A stretch of DNA of 64,000 bases from assembly GCF_000018025.1 (NCBI RefSeq), contig NC_009831.1, positions 930,001 to 994,000 of the forward strand. The letters run 5' to 3'. The notes beneath the pieces were generated by a model, which saw only the letters and a program-made list of their open reading frames with translations, was not told the DNA's origin and ran no database searches. Both the position numbers and the translations under genes were made by a program. This document shows, piece after piece, positions 8,661 through 17,982 of the stretch. Position 1 is the stretch's first letter. Every line of letters starts with the position of its first letter. Source of the stretch: Shewanella sediminis HAW-EB3 (GTDB taxonomy: Bacteria > Pseudomonadota > Gammaproteobacteria > Enterobacterales > Shewanellaceae).

Positions 8661-9046
8661 ATCTTCCTCTTGATTTAAATTTCTCAAACATCTCATTAAG
8701 TTCAAAGCGACATTGGCTCTGTTGTCCTCCTGGTTTGCTAAGTCACTATTTGCTGATCATTACCAGACCCATAAGAATCAATACCTTGTTCAAGCAATGC
8801 TGGATTATGAAGCTAATCAATCAATTTTAAAGTCAACCTCTCAATTTTTAGTATTTTCATGCCCGAGTCGCGCGAAGGGTATAAGTGTGATCTGACGCCG
8901 ATTTCTTTTAACAATATCTAATGTAGTGGTCTCGGAAGTATCAAACTTTGAACTTGTTCAAGTATTCCTTCGTGGTTTGTTTGCATAATGCTTACATAGA
9001 TGATTAATTGAGCCGATTTTTGGCAAGTACTCTTTGGGAGCGATTC
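8661..9046 (+). other. Non-coding stretch with a tRNA-Gly 5' fragment
   Basis: No convincing gene. At 8707-8724 there is a short tRNA-Gly 5' relic (GCGACATTGGCTCTGTTG) followed by unrelated sequence. The rest is AT-rich and holds only short frames without ribosome binding sites. In E. coli the queG gene lies in this position; I see no remnant of its protein here on either strand. Confidence 0.5.
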
Positions 9047-9502
9047 ATGCGATTTCAACAACTCAGCGGACTATTAGGTTATGTTGCTACTTGCCGCATA
9101 GAGATGGCACAACTATATAGCAGATTACAAACAGAGGCTGATTCATCGAGAGTTAAGATGATGCTTGAATATTTTCAACAACATCAAAAGGGTGTGGCTG
9201 AAAAGTTAGAAAATTATATTGATGAAGCGCCAAAGCGGATGTTAGATACCTGGTATAAAGACATCACGTTTGAGGATTTTGTTAAACGTTGTCAGGAGAC
9301 AGTGCTTACTGCAAATATGTCTGAGGAAGATGTGTTAGAGCTTCATTTAGATCTTGATAATCGCTTGATTGAACTGTTGAAAAAGACAGCCGAACACTCT
9401 TCATCGAACGAAATCGCCGGAGCCTTGAATGACTTGGTTCGAGTAGAGAAAATTCAGCAGCAGCGCTTGGTTCACAGTAGTATCCGTATGGATGATATGT
9501 AA
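9047..9502 (+). CDS. Small helical hypothetical protein, ferritin-like appearance
   Basis: A 151-residue, strongly helical, acidic protein without signal peptide or membrane segment. The ATG at 9047 is chosen because GGGAG at 9036-9040 is well spaced; a frame extension to a TTG at 9008 has no such site. The pattern of long amphipathic helices with scattered Glu/His (for example EMAQLYSRLQTEA, EYFQQHQKGVAEKLE, LHLDLDNRLIELLKK) resembles four-helix-bundle, ferritin-like or DUF2383-like proteins, but no diagnostic ExxH metal motif is clear. It is followed by a strong terminator, so it forms a single-gene unit. Function unknown. Confidence 0.7.
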   Translation: MRFQQLSGLLGYVATCRIEMAQLYSRLQTEADSSRVKMMLEYFQQHQKGVAEKLENYIDEAPKRMLDTWYKDITFEDFVKRCQETVLTANMSEEDVLELHLDLDNRLIELLKKTAEHSSSNEIAGALNDLVRVEKIQQQRLVHSSIRMDDM

Positions 9503-9581
9503 AATTTCGAGTAGAGCAATTGCAGGTTTTAATCTAGTTGGTTCGACTCGATACAACTAAAATCAGATGCTGCGACTAACT

Positions 9582-9606
9582 AAAGGTACCTTAGGGTGCC
9601 TTTTTT
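9582..9606 (+). terminator. Rho-independent terminator
   Basis: Stem AAGGTACC/GGTGCCTT (one G-T wobble) with loop TTAG and a run of six T at 9601-9606, about 80 bp after the helical hypothetical gene. Confidence 0.8.
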
Positions 9607-9621
9607 AATGGGTTCAATCCA

Positions 9622-9635
9622 ATACCAATTGGTAT
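9622..9635. repeat. Dispersed palindrome ATACCAATTGGTAT
   Basis: Perfect 14-bp palindrome between two genes. The same element occurs at 28984-28997 and, with one changed base, at 61236-61249; a half copy is at 53817-53825. Confidence 0.7.
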
Positions 9636-9662
9636 AATTCAGCTAGGAATAAGGTTGAACTG

Positions 9663-9836
9663 TTAATTTCCATCATCATCTTTATCACTGCATGGCTGAA
9701 TAATTGCCTTATACAGACCGATCCCTACCAGTAGCAGGCATAGAAGTAAAAGTGCTTGGATCAAAATTTTTGATTGTAACGGTAAACTCAATAACAGCAT
9801 ACACAGCGCTAATACGAGTAATGTAAAGAGCTTCAT
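9663..9836 (-). CDS. 57-residue membrane miniprotein
   Basis: The reverse strand encodes a 57-codon frame with an AGGAG ribosome site (9844-9848) 7 nt before the ATG. The product has two hydrophobic stretches, about residues 3-20 (LFTLLVLALCMLLLSLPL) and 24-42 (ILIQALLLLCLLLVGIGLY), with a short QSK turn between, and ends in an acidic tail, PCSDKDDDGN. This looks like a two-helix inner-membrane hairpin. Leu codons and the well-placed site argue for a real gene. It lies convergent to the upstream helical-protein gene and divergent from nnrD. Function unknown; a longer frame in another phase overlaps it but has no ribosome site. Confidence 0.6.
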   Translation of the reverse strand: MKLFTLLVLALCMLLLSLPLQSKILIQALLLLCLLLVGIGLYKAIIQPCSDKDDDGN

Positions 9837-10003
9837 CCCTTTGCTCCTGAACTGATTTCTTGTGCGAGATCAACTTTCTCTTACATAAGTGTAGTGACAA
9901 GTGAATCTATTTACGAATCTAAGCTCAAATTCTATTAATCTTATTATTCTAGGCATTCAGAATGCCAGTCTCTGCGCTACGCAACCTCAATGGAGAAATA
10001 ATC

Positions 10004-11482
10004 ATGTTGCCAAACGGACCGACTTTTCCTTGTGAAATGTTCTTAAGCTCGCAAGTACGAACCGCTGAACAAAAGTTTGTCGATAGTGGAAACACAGATT
10101 TTTATCGGCTTGTTGAGTCAGCGGGGAATGCTGCATTTGAGCAGATTGAGATGGCACAGGATAAATCGCGATCCATTTTGGTTGTTGTCGGTTACGGTAA
10201 CAATGGTGCCGATGGTTATGTGTGTGCAAGGAGGCTGTTAGAGTCGGGCTATAGTGTTGCGTTAATGGCATTTACTCGAGAGAAAATGGGTGATGAGGTA
10301 CTTAAAGCACAACGACTTTTCATCGAGAGTGGTGGAGAGGTGGAGTGTTTTTCTCCGGAAAAGGTTGCCTCGGCAGATGTGATCATCGATGGCTTACTCG
10401 GTATTGGTTTTAGTGGCGAGATAAAAGGTGACTTTAAACTTGCTATCGATAGTATCAACAGTAGTGATGCATGGGTGCTTAGTTTAGACATCCCCTCAGG
10501 TATCAACGCAGATACTGGAACCGGAATTAATGCCGTAGAGGCCGATGTGACACTCACTTTTGGTGCGGTTAAACAAGGGCTAATGACTGGTCGTGCAAGA
10601 CACTGTGTTGGGCAGTTGCTGTTTAAGGCTCTGGGGTTAACCGAATATCTGCCACAGGCTAACTCAATCAATGTCTCTATTGATTATGTTAATAAGCATA
10701 TTAAACCTAGAGACAGAGACTCACATAAAGGCTTGTCTGGGAAAGTGTCTGTAATTGGCGGCGATGCCGGGATGGCTGGTGCTGTTAGATTAGCCGGAGA
10801 GGCTTGCCTTAGGGCGGGAGCAGGTTTAGTTACGGTAATATCCAGGCCTGAGCATCAAATTGTCGTAAATTCGAACCGCCCCGAGCTGATGTTTTGGGGA
10901 TGTGAGTTAGTCGATATGGAAGTTTATCTTCGACTCGGTTGGGCCAATATTTTGGTGATTGGTCCGGGCCTAGGCAAGCAAGACTGGGGGTACAATTTAC
11001 TCAAGGCTGTAGGCTTGAGTGATAAGCCTTGTGTGATGGATGCTGATGCCCTGAATTTACTCAGCGCCGAACATGGCAGGCAGGATCATTGGGTTCTGAC
11101 TCCCCACTCAGGCGAAGCTGCCAGGCTATTAGGCATTTCTACACTGGAAGTTGAAAACGACAGGTTTGCGGCCGTTAAAGCCATACAGCAGAAATATGGT
11201 GGCGTGGTGGTATTAAAGGGGCCGGGTACGTTAATTTATGATGGTTCACAATGTTATGTCGCCCCTGTGGGTAACCCCGGACTCGCCAGCGGCGGTTGTG
11301 GCGATGTGTTATCAGGCATTATTGCTGCGCTGATGGCGCAGGGGTTCGATAAACTCTCCTCGGCAATAATGGGAGTGGTGGTACATGGAGAAGCCGCCGA
11401 CCGCGCCGCAATAGATGGAGAAAGGGGGATGCTTGCCAGTGACTTAATGCCCCATATCAGACAGTTGGTAAACAAAATTTGA
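10004..11482 (+). CDS. nnrD: Bifunctional NAD(P)H-hydrate epimerase / ADP-dependent dehydratase
   Basis: Metabolite-repair enzyme that restores damaged NADHX/NADPHX. The N-terminal half is the epimerase (YjeF_N) with GYGNNGADGY as phosphate-binding loop; the C-terminal half is the ADP-dependent dehydratase, a ribokinase-like fold ending in GNPGLASGGCGDVLSG with the catalytic Asp. The ATG at 10004 (492 residues) is preferred because GGAG (9992-9995) lies 8 nt upstream; a frame-open ATG at 9962 adds 14 residues but lacks a good site. First gene of the nnrD-tsaE-amiB-mutL-miaA-hfq run. The gene is also called yjeF or nnr. Confidence 0.93.
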   Translation: MLPNGPTFPCEMFLSSQVRTAEQKFVDSGNTDFYRLVESAGNAAFEQIEMAQDKSRSILVVVGYGNNGADGYVCARRLLESGYSVALMAFTREKMGDEVLKAQRLFIESGGEVECFSPEKVASADVIIDGLLGIGFSGEIKGDFKLAIDSINSSDAWVLSLDIPSGINADTGTGINAVEADVTLTFGAVKQGLMTGRARHCVGQLLFKALGLTEYLPQANSINVSIDYVNKHIKPRDRDSHKGLSGKVSVIGGDAGMAGAVRLAGEACLRAGAGLVTVISRPEHQIVVNSNRPELMFWGCELVDMEVYLRLGWANILVIGPGLGKQDWGYNLLKAVGLSDKPCVMDADALNLLSAEHGRQDHWVLTPHSGEAARLLGISTLEVENDRFAAVKAIQQKYGGVVVLKGPGTLIYDGSQCYVAPVGNPGLASGGCGDVLSGIIAALMAQGFDKLSSAIMGVVVHGEAADRAAIDGERGMLASDLMPHIRQLVNKI

Positions 11483-11615
11483 TTGCTGTTGCCCCATAAG
11501 AGTTAACGGGTAGCTGAGGCGATTTAGTGCAATTGCATGAAAGCGGTTTAGCTGGCCAGTTAATTGGTATAAAGTAACAGGTTCGGAACAACTTTAGGTT
11601 AGAAAACTCAACACG

Positions 11616-12074
11616 ATGACATCAGTAAAAGTCTACCTCGATAATGAACAAGATACGGTGGATCTTGGTAAGCGACTAGCGGCAATTATTTCTCCACCTC
11701 TGATGCTGAATTTGTCTGGCGAATTGGGTGCGGGTAAGACAACCTTGAGTCGCGGTCTCATTCAAGCCTTAGGGCATAAAGGGGCTGTGAAGAGTCCAAC
11801 CTACGCATTAGTCGAACCCTATGAGTTTGATGGTATTGATCTCTATCACTTTGACCTTTACCGATTGAGCGATCCTGAAGAGCTTGAATTTATGGGGATC
11901 AGAGATTACTTTACTGAAAAAAGTGTCTGTATTGTCGAATGGCCGGATAGAGGCCATGGTCTATTGCCTGAGGCCGATATCAGCCTGCAAATTAACTATG
12001 TCGGTGAACGTAGAGAAGTTGAAATTTCATCTGGTTCATATAGGGGACAGCAACTCTTGAGTAAACTCAAATAA
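11616..12074 (+). CDS. tsaE: tRNA t6A biosynthesis ATPase TsaE
   Basis: Component of the TsaBCDE machinery that makes threonylcarbamoyladenosine at position 37 of ANN-decoding tRNAs. The 152-residue protein has a Walker A loop GELGAGKTT at 35-43, the conserved [10 protein letters not shown] segment and [10 protein letters not shown], then VEWPDR near 109-114. It ends 2 bp before amiB, indicating one transcript. Assignment is firm. Confidence 0.95.
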   Translation: MTSVKVYLDNEQDTVDLGKRLAAIISPPLMLNLSGELGAGKTTLSRGLIQALGHKGAVKSPTYALVEPYEFDGIDLYHFDLYRLSDPEELEFMGIRDYFTEKSVCIVEWPDRGHGLLPEADISLQINYVGERREVEISSGSYRGQQLLSKLK

Positions 12075-12076
12075 CA

Positions 12077-13399
12077 ATGATAAGAACTGATTTTATTTTA
12101 AAGTTTCTATTGGTTACATTTTCTCTTTGTGTATCTTTTGTTGCCCAAAGTGCTACTAAGCTCGATGGCGTGAGAATATGGGCTGCTCCGGAATCGACTC
12201 GGGTCGTATTCGATCTGAGTAAGGCGCCCAGCTTTACCCATTTCACGTTAACAGGGCCCTACCGTTTGGTCGTCGACCTTAAGGGGACATCGACCGCGTT
12301 GAATCTCAAGAAGCTGGCAAACAATAGTAAAATTGTAAAAAGAGTTCGTATTAGCAAGCCTCCTTCGAAGGGAACGCTCAGGCTGGTTATCGACCTGACT
12401 AAGCCGGTAAAATCGAGCCTGTTTGCGCTATCACCAACGGCGCCATATGGTAACCGATTAGTCGTCGATCTTGACGATAGCCGTTCAGTATCGGCGGCTA
12501 AACAAACCAGCAAACCTAAGCAAAAACTTCGTGACGTTATTGTGGCAATCGATGCCGGCCATGGCGGGGATGATCCCGGTTCCATAGGTCCGACGGGGAT
12601 ATACGAGAAAAAAGTTGTTTTAGAGATTGCGAAAAAAGTCGAAGCAAAGATAAATGCAACACCAGGCATGAAGGCCATAATGACTCGAACAGGGGATTAT
12701 TTTGTTAATCTCAATAAGCGCTCTGAAATTGCACGAAACAGCAAAGCCGATCTATTAGTTTCTATTCACGCAGATGCATTCACCTCCTCTCAACCCAGAG
12801 GCGCTTCAGTGTGGGTACTCTCTATGCGTCGTGCGAACAGTGAAATAGGTCGATGGCTCGAGCAAAAAGAGAAGCATTCGGAGCTATTAGGCGGAGCGGG
12901 TGAAATAATTCAAAGTACTGACAATGAACAGTATCTGGCTATGACTTTATTAGATATGTCTATGGATAGATCTATGGCTATTAGTCATAACATTGCCGAT
13001 GATGTCCTTTCCAATTTAGGCAAGGTGACCAAATTGCATAAGCATAAACCTGAGTCCGCCAGCTTTGCAGTACTCAAATCACCCGATATTCCATCGATCT
13101 TGGTTGAAACCGGCTTTATTTCGAACCATAAAGAGGAGCGACTCCTGTCGCAAAGAGAGCATCAAAATAATATTGCTAAGGCGGTACATAAAGGGGTATT
13201 ACGCTATTTTGAATCGAATCCCCCGGTAAACTCATTACTGGCAAGCAAAGGTTCCTTTAAGCACAATGTCCGTAGCGGTGAATCATTGTCAGTGATAGCA
13301 CACAAGTATCAAGTTTCAATAAACAGTATTAAGAAGGCCAATGGCTTGAAATCAAATACGTTACGTATTGGTCAAAAGTTGGTTATACCAAGGGCTTAA
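12077..13399 (+). CDS. amiB: N-acetylmuramoyl-L-alanine amidase with AMIN and LysM domains
   Basis: Periplasmic zinc amidase that cleaves septal peptidoglycan during daughter-cell separation. The 440-residue protein has a signal peptide (about 1-27), an AMIN domain (about 30-130) that targets septal wall, a basic linker, an Amidase_3 catalytic domain (about 152-375; zinc ligand His162 in [11 protein letters not shown], the SIHADAF His, and a late VETGFISN Glu) and a C-terminal LysM (about 393-438, [12 protein letters not shown]). In E. coli AmiB lacks LysM, so this is the AmiB/AmiC-like form common in marine gammaproteobacteria. Activation by EnvC/NlpD-type proteins is inferred from the family. 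Confidence 0.94.
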   Translation: MIRTDFILKFLLVTFSLCVSFVAQSATKLDGVRIWAAPESTRVVFDLSKAPSFTHFTLTGPYRLVVDLKGTSTALNLKKLANNSKIVKRVRISKPPSKGTLRLVIDLTKPVKSSLFALSPTAPYGNRLVVDLDDSRSVSAAKQTSKPKQKLRDVIVAIDAGHGGDDPGSIGPTGIYEKKVVLEIAKKVEAKINATPGMKAIMTRTGDYFVNLNKRSEIARNSKADLLVSIHADAFTSSQPRGASVWVLSMRRANSEIGRWLEQKEKHSELLGGAGEIIQSTDNEQYLAMTLLDMSMDRSMAISHNIADDVLSNLGKVTKLHKHKPESASFAVLKSPDIPSILVETGFISNHKEERLLSQREHQNNIAKAVHKGVLRYFESNPPVNSLLASKGSFKHNVRSGESLSVIAHKYQVSINSIKKANGLKSNTLRIGQKLVIPRA

Positions 13400-13452
13400 G
13401 TCCATTTCTTACAAGGAATGTTAGTCGCTTCGGCCTAAAGAGTTAAAATATT

Positions 13453-15327
13453 ATGACAATACAGATATTACCGCCGCAACTGGCAAACCAAATAGCGGCG
13501 GGGGAAGTTGTCGAAAGACCCGCCTCTGTGATTAAAGAGCTGGTTGAAAATAGTCTGGATGCAGGTGCAACTCGCGTCGATATAGAGATCGAGAAAGGCG
13601 GCAGTAAGCTGATTAAAATTCATGACAATGGTTCTGGGATCTCAAAAGAAGATCTAGGCCTTGCCCTGTCTAGACATGCCACCTCAAAACTCAGCTCTCT
13701 CGATGATCTTGACGCTATCCTCAGTTTCGGATTTCGTGGTGAGGCGTTAGCGAGTATCAGCTCCGTTTCCCGGTTAACCTTAACTTCCCGAACGGCCGAC
13801 CAGGTTGAAGCTTGGCAAGCTTATGCCGAAGGCTCTGATATGGCGGTGAAAGTGATACCTGCCGCCCATCCGGTTGGATCGACCGTTGAAGCCGTCGATC
13901 TGTTTTTCAATACGCCCGCGAGAAGACGATTTCTTAAGAGTGATAAAACCGAATTCACGCATATCGATGAGTGGCTAAAACGTATTGCCTTGGTGCGTAG
14001 CGATATTCACTTTACCTTGAAGCACAATGGCAAGGTGGTACGAAACTACCGGGCAACGAACACCCAAGATCAATATCTGCAACGTTTAGCCCAGATCAGT
14101 GGGAAGAAGTTTGCTGAACAAGCGATTGAGATCAACTGTCAACACGATGATCTTAAGTTAACAGGCTATGTTCAGTCTCCTTTTTTTGAAACGCCGGCGA
14201 GCGATACTCAATATTTTTATGTCAATGGCAGGTTGGTACGGGACAGGCTGGTTAATCACGCCGTCAGGCAAGCATTTGCCGAGCATGAAACCGGAGAGCA
14301 AGCAAGCTATGTATTAATGCTTGAGCTCGATCCACATCAGGTGGATGTTAACGTTCACCCGGCTAAACATGAAGTCAGGTTTCATCAGAGTCGTTACGTA
14401 CATGACTATATTTTTCAGGCCCTACAGTCGGCTCTTCATCAAGTCGGTAGGTTAGCAATCGACTCTGATAATAAGCTCGATACCGATTCTCATTCTCAGA
14501 GTCATGAGAGAGGGCATAGCGCTTATGGCGTTGCTGAGCCTAGCCACTCACGACATGATTATTCACATCAGACTGCACCAAGCACCAAAGCAAGCACAGA
14601 AACAAACCGTGAGCGCTTTTCTTCACCTATTTCGGCTGTGCCTTCTCACACCAGTGATGTGCAGAGCAGAGGAGGTGCGACTTCATCTTATCGACAGCAA
14701 GCTGAATTGCCCAGTGCCGCTGCGATAGCATCCTATGCAGAGTTATTAAAGACACCGGATGTAGATCAAGGGAATAGAGGGAATAAGGAGCTTCAAGCAA
14801 ATGTGTCAATGCCGCCAATCTTGGCGGGTCAGTATTGGGTCCTGACTCAGGAAGAGCAACTGCTGCTCCTGCCTGTTAGAATCATTTCGACCTGGCTTTT
14901 GCAACACGAGATCTCAAATAAACTCGATAGTGGTCTGGTTAGCCAGCCATTATTGATGCCGGTTTCTATCTCTATGGACGAGACTTGGAGCGATACGCTG
15001 GCCGAGAGGGAATTATTGCTCAGAAAAATAGGAATTGAAGTAACAATTCGACTGGGGCAGTTGATTATAAAGAAAGTGCCCCCATATTTAAGACAGAGCC
15101 AATTAGTAGCTGTCATACCTGATTTACTACAGTGGCTCAGGTTCGAAGAACCGAGTAATGAAGCATTGGCCTCCTGGCTTGCAAAGCATGACGATAAGCG
15201 ATTTGAGTCTGCACCAGATACCTGGTTAGCGTTTAGTCAGTTAGATGACAATGTTCAAGATGAACTAATTAAGAAGGCCAAGGTTTTACCTTGGCAATCA
15301 TGGCTGGAAGAATACCCGAGTGACTGA
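13453..15327 (+). CDS. mutL: DNA mismatch repair protein MutL
   Basis: ATPase that links MutS mismatch recognition to strand incision and UvrD. The 624-residue protein has GHKL ATPase motifs near the N terminus: [12 protein letters not shown] (about 29-40), DNGSGI (about 58-63) and [13 protein letters not shown] (about 93-105), with [11 protein letters not shown] near 297-307. A Ser/Gln/His-rich linker (about 345-430) leads to the dimerisation domain. No DQHA-type endonuclease motif is seen, fitting a methyl-directed system. It overlaps miaA by 8 bp. Confidence 0.96.
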   Translation: MTIQILPPQLANQIAAGEVVERPASVIKELVENSLDAGATRVDIEIEKGGSKLIKIHDNGSGISKEDLGLALSRHATSKLSSLDDLDAILSFGFRGEALASISSVSRLTLTSRTADQVEAWQAYAEGSDMAVKVIPAAHPVGSTVEAVDLFFNTPARRRFLKSDKTEFTHIDEWLKRIALVRSDIHFTLKHNGKVVRNYRATNTQDQYLQRLAQISGKKFAEQAIEINCQHDDLKLTGYVQSPFFETPASDTQYFYVNGRLVRDRLVNHAVRQAFAEHETGEQASYVLMLELDPHQVDVNVHPAKHEVRFHQSRYVHDYIFQALQSALHQVGRLAIDSDNKLDTDSHSQSHERGHSAYGVAEPSHSRHDYSHQTAPSTKASTETNRERFSSPISAVPSHTSDVQSRGGATSSYRQQAELPSAAAIASYAELLKTPDVDQGNRGNKELQANVSMPPILAGQYWVLTQEEQLLLLPVRIISTWLLQHEISNKLDSGLVSQPLLMPVSISMDETWSDTLAERELLLRKIGIEVTIRLGQLIIKKVPPYLRQSQLVAVIPDLLQWLRFEEPSNEALASWLAKHDDKRFESAPDTWLAFSQLDDNVQDELIKKAKVLPWQSWLEEYPSD

Positions 15328-16246
15328 ACAGAATATGCCAAAAATCATAACGTTAATGGGGCCTACCGCCTCAGGCAAAACGGCATTAGCAATTGACTTG
15401 GTTCAAAAGCACAACTGTGAAATTATCTCAGTCGATTCAGCACTTATCTATCGCTCAATGGATATAGGTACTGCCAAACCCAGTGCCGATGAACTTGCCC
15501 TTGCGCCTCATAGATTGATTGATATACGGGATCCGGCAGAGAGTTACTCCGCAGCCGATTTCAGGGCCGATGCGCTGCATGAAATTGAACAGATACTAAA
15601 GGCTGGGAAAACACCACTGTTAGTGGGTGGAACCATGATGTATTTTAAGGCTTTATTGGAAGGGCTTTCACCACTTCCCGCTGCCGATGAGGCTCTCCGC
15701 GCGCAAATTATCTTAGAGGCGGAGCAGCGTGGATGGCAAGATATGCATGATGAGCTTAAGCGGCTTGATCCTGTCTCATCTGAACGCATTCATCCCAATG
15801 ACCCTCAAAGGTTAATCAGGGCGCTGGAAGTATGCAGGATCAGTGGCAAGTCAATGACCGAATTGAGTCAAATTAAGTCAGAGCCTCTACCTTATGATGT
15901 CGTTCAGTTTGCGATATCACCAAAAGATCGAAAAGTGTTACATATTTCTATAGAAGAAAGATTCAAATTGATGTTAAATCAAGGTTTCGTAGATGAAGTT
16001 CGCGCCCTGAAAAAGCGAAGTGACCTGAACCTAGCGCTTCCTTCGATGAGATGCGTAGGCTATAGACAGTGCTGGCAATATCTGGATGGTGAATTTGACT
16101 ATGATACTATGGTCGAAAAAGCCATAGTTGCTACTAGGCAATTAGCCAAGCGTCAATTAACATGGTTAAGAGGCTGGCCTGAGTTAAATTGGCTGGAAAG
16201 CGGTGTAGATTCTAATCTAAATACCGTATTGCGACATTGTCGCTAG
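15320..16246 (+). CDS. miaA: tRNA dimethylallyltransferase MiaA
   Basis: Adds a dimethylallyl group to A37 of UNN-decoding tRNAs, the first step to ms2i6A. Residues 14-22 carry the P-loop GPTASGKTA, followed by the [16 protein letters not shown] segment and the RAL...R motif near 164-170. Length 308 is normal. It overlaps mutL by 8 bp and precedes hfq, the widespread gammaproteobacterial order. Confidence 0.96.
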   Translation: MTEQNMPKIITLMGPTASGKTALAIDLVQKHNCEIISVDSALIYRSMDIGTAKPSADELALAPHRLIDIRDPAESYSAADFRADALHEIEQILKAGKTPLLVGGTMMYFKALLEGLSPLPAADEALRAQIILEAEQRGWQDMHDELKRLDPVSSERIHPNDPQRLIRALEVCRISGKSMTELSQIKSEPLPYDVVQFAISPKDRKVLHISIEERFKLMLNQGFVDEVRALKKRSDLNLALPSMRCVGYRQCWQYLDGEFDYDTMVEKAIVATRQLAKRQLTWLRGWPELNWLESGVDSNLNTVLRHCR

Positions 16247-16339
16247 CTAATTGGGCCTCACTATATAATACTAAAACCAAACAAAAAGTTATGTTGTATT
16301 AGTTTTACTACTTATTTTAATTAAAAAGGAAATTATAAA

Positions 16340-16621
16340 ATGGCAAAGGGGCAATCTTTACAAGACCCGTTTTTGAACGCACTGCGCCGTGAGCGCGTTC
16401 CTGTTTCAATTTATCTTGTTAATGGCATTAAGTTACAAGGACAAGTTGAGTCATTTGACCAATTTGTTATTTTGTTGAAAAACACGGTAAGCCAAATGGT
16501 TTACAAGCACGCTATCTCTACAGTTGTGCCTGCTCGCCCATTTAACGTTAACAGTCACACTGCGGCACCTAGCCCTGCTGGTGGTTTTAATGGTCAGCAA
16601 GACGATAACAACGACCAATAA
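16340..16621 (+). CDS. hfq: RNA chaperone Hfq
   Basis: Hexameric Sm-like protein that pairs small RNAs with mRNA targets. The 93-residue protein has the Sm1 core ([24 protein letters not shown]) and the Sm2 signature Tyr55-Lys56-His57, followed by a short Gln/Asn/Asp-rich tail with several glycines. A ribosome site AAAGGAAA (about 16324-16331) precedes the ATG. Followed 20 bp later by hflX. Confidence 0.97.
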   Translation: MAKGQSLQDPFLNALRRERVPVSIYLVNGIKLQGQVESFDQFVILLKNTVSQMVYKHAISTVVPARPFNVNSHTAAPSPAGGFNGQQDDNNDQ

Positions 16622-16640
16622 TTGATAAGGAGTTTGCTTT

Positions 16641-17939
16641 TTGTTTGAGCGTTATGAGGCGGGTGAGAATGCGGTCCTTGTCCATATCGACTTTTCCGAT
16701 GAAGATAGTAGGGAGGATCTAGTCGAACTCCAATTATTGGTAGAGTCGGCTGGGGCCCAGTCAATCGGAGTGATAACAGGAAGTCGCCGATCACCGGACC
16801 GAAAATTCTTTGTAGGTTCGGGAAAGGCCGAAGAGTTAGCTGCATTGGTTGCAGCGACAGAAGCAAATGTGGTGATTTTTAATCATGCACTGAGTCCCGC
16901 TCAGGAGCGAAATCTTGAGCAGTTATGCCAATGTCGTGTGCTGGACCGCACTACTCTCATTTTAGATATTTTTGCCCAAAGGGCACGCACGTACGAAGGT
17001 AAGTTGCAGGTGGAGCTAGCGCAGTTACGCCATATGTCGACACGCCTGATACGCGGCTGGACCCATCTTGAGAGGCAAAAAGGCGGTATTGGTCTTCGGG
17101 GACCTGGGGAAACTCAGCTCGAAACTGATAGACGTTTGTTACGTGGACGGATCAGAACGATTAACCGTCGTTTGGATAAAGTGGATAAGCAGCGAGAGCA
17201 GAGCCGACGCTCGAGACGCCGTAGTGATTTAGCTACTGTATCTTTGGTTGGATATACCAATGCCGGCAAATCTACACTGTTTAATTCGCTCACGGCATCA
17301 AATGTTTATGCCGCCGATCAGCTTTTTGCCACACTTGATCCTACCTTGAGAAAGTTAGAATTAAGAGATGGTGGGATTATATTAGCTGATACCGTTGGTT
17401 TTATTCGCCATCTACCCCATGATTTAGTGGCAGCATTTAAGGCTACATTACAAGAGACACGAGAAGCGGATCTTTTACTTCATATTGTTGATTGTGCCGA
17501 TGAGGATATGGGAGATAACTTTGAGCAAGTTCAAAAAGTGCTCAAGGAGATAGGTGCCGAAGAGATTCCACAACTGGTTGTCTGTAATAAGATTGACCTG
17601 TTAGAGGATGTAAGCCCGAAGATCGATTATGACTCCGAAGGCATACCGACACGAGTCTGGGTATCTGCCCAGCAGCAAAAAGGCTTGGAACAACTAAAGG
17701 AAGCTATCAACGCTCTTGTTGGTAAGACGAATTTAGAATTAACCTTGCAAATTCCAGCAACTGCTGGACATTATCTTGGTCAGTTTTACAGACTTGATGT
17801 GATACAGCAGAAAGAGTACGACGATCTGGGGAACTGTATCTTATCTGTTCGTTTGTTGGAGGCCGATTGGCGACGACTGATGAAACAGAGCCAAGGGGAG
17901 TTAGAGACCTTTGTTGTCGAGAATACGGCAGTTGAGTAG
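16641..17939 (+). CDS. hflX: Ribosome-associated GTPase HflX
   Basis: GTPase that splits stalled or heat-damaged 70S ribosomes. The 432-residue protein has the N-terminal HflX domain, a basic coiled-coil (RLIRGWTHLERQKGGIGLRGPGE near 135-157), and a G domain with P-loop GYTNAGKST near 203-211, DTVGF near 251-255 and NKID near 316-319. The start is a TTG at 16641, supported by AAGGAG at 16627-16632 and by the N terminus MFERYEAGE. Immediately follows hfq. Confidence 0.94.
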   Translation: MFERYEAGENAVLVHIDFSDEDSREDLVELQLLVESAGAQSIGVITGSRRSPDRKFFVGSGKAEELAALVAATEANVVIFNHALSPAQERNLEQLCQCRVLDRTTLILDIFAQRARTYEGKLQVELAQLRHMSTRLIRGWTHLERQKGGIGLRGPGETQLETDRRLLRGRIRTINRRLDKVDKQREQSRRSRRRSDLATVSLVGYTNAGKSTLFNSLTASNVYAADQLFATLDPTLRKLELRDGGIILADTVGFIRHLPHDLVAAFKATLQETREADLLLHIVDCADEDMGDNFEQVQKVLKEIGAEEIPQLVVCNKIDLLEDVSPKIDYDSEGIPTRVWVSAQQQKGLEQLKEAINALVGKTNLELTLQIPATAGHYLGQFYRLDVIQQKEYDDLGNCILSVRLLEADWRRLMKQSQGELETFVVENTAVE

Positions 17940-17982
17940 GTTTTTAGTAATCTCATTATTTCACGTACCTATGGAGTGCTAA

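Noticed and set aside
7738..8724. Integration site of a genomic island at tRNA-Gly
   Set aside because: Partial tRNA copies suggest it, but no integrase, transposase or phage gene is present.
8012..8830. Apparent protein frames across the tRNA-Gly region
   Set aside because: They translate repeated tRNA copies and pseudogenes, which explains the repeated peptide; no ribosome sites.
9709..9900. 63-codon minus-strand frame overlapping the small membrane protein
   Set aside because: No ribosome site; the other phase has AGGAG and a clear membrane pattern.
10249..10671. 140-codon antisense frame inside nnrD
   Set aside because: Shadow of nnrD; rich in Ser/Pro/Ala with no domain and no ribosome site.
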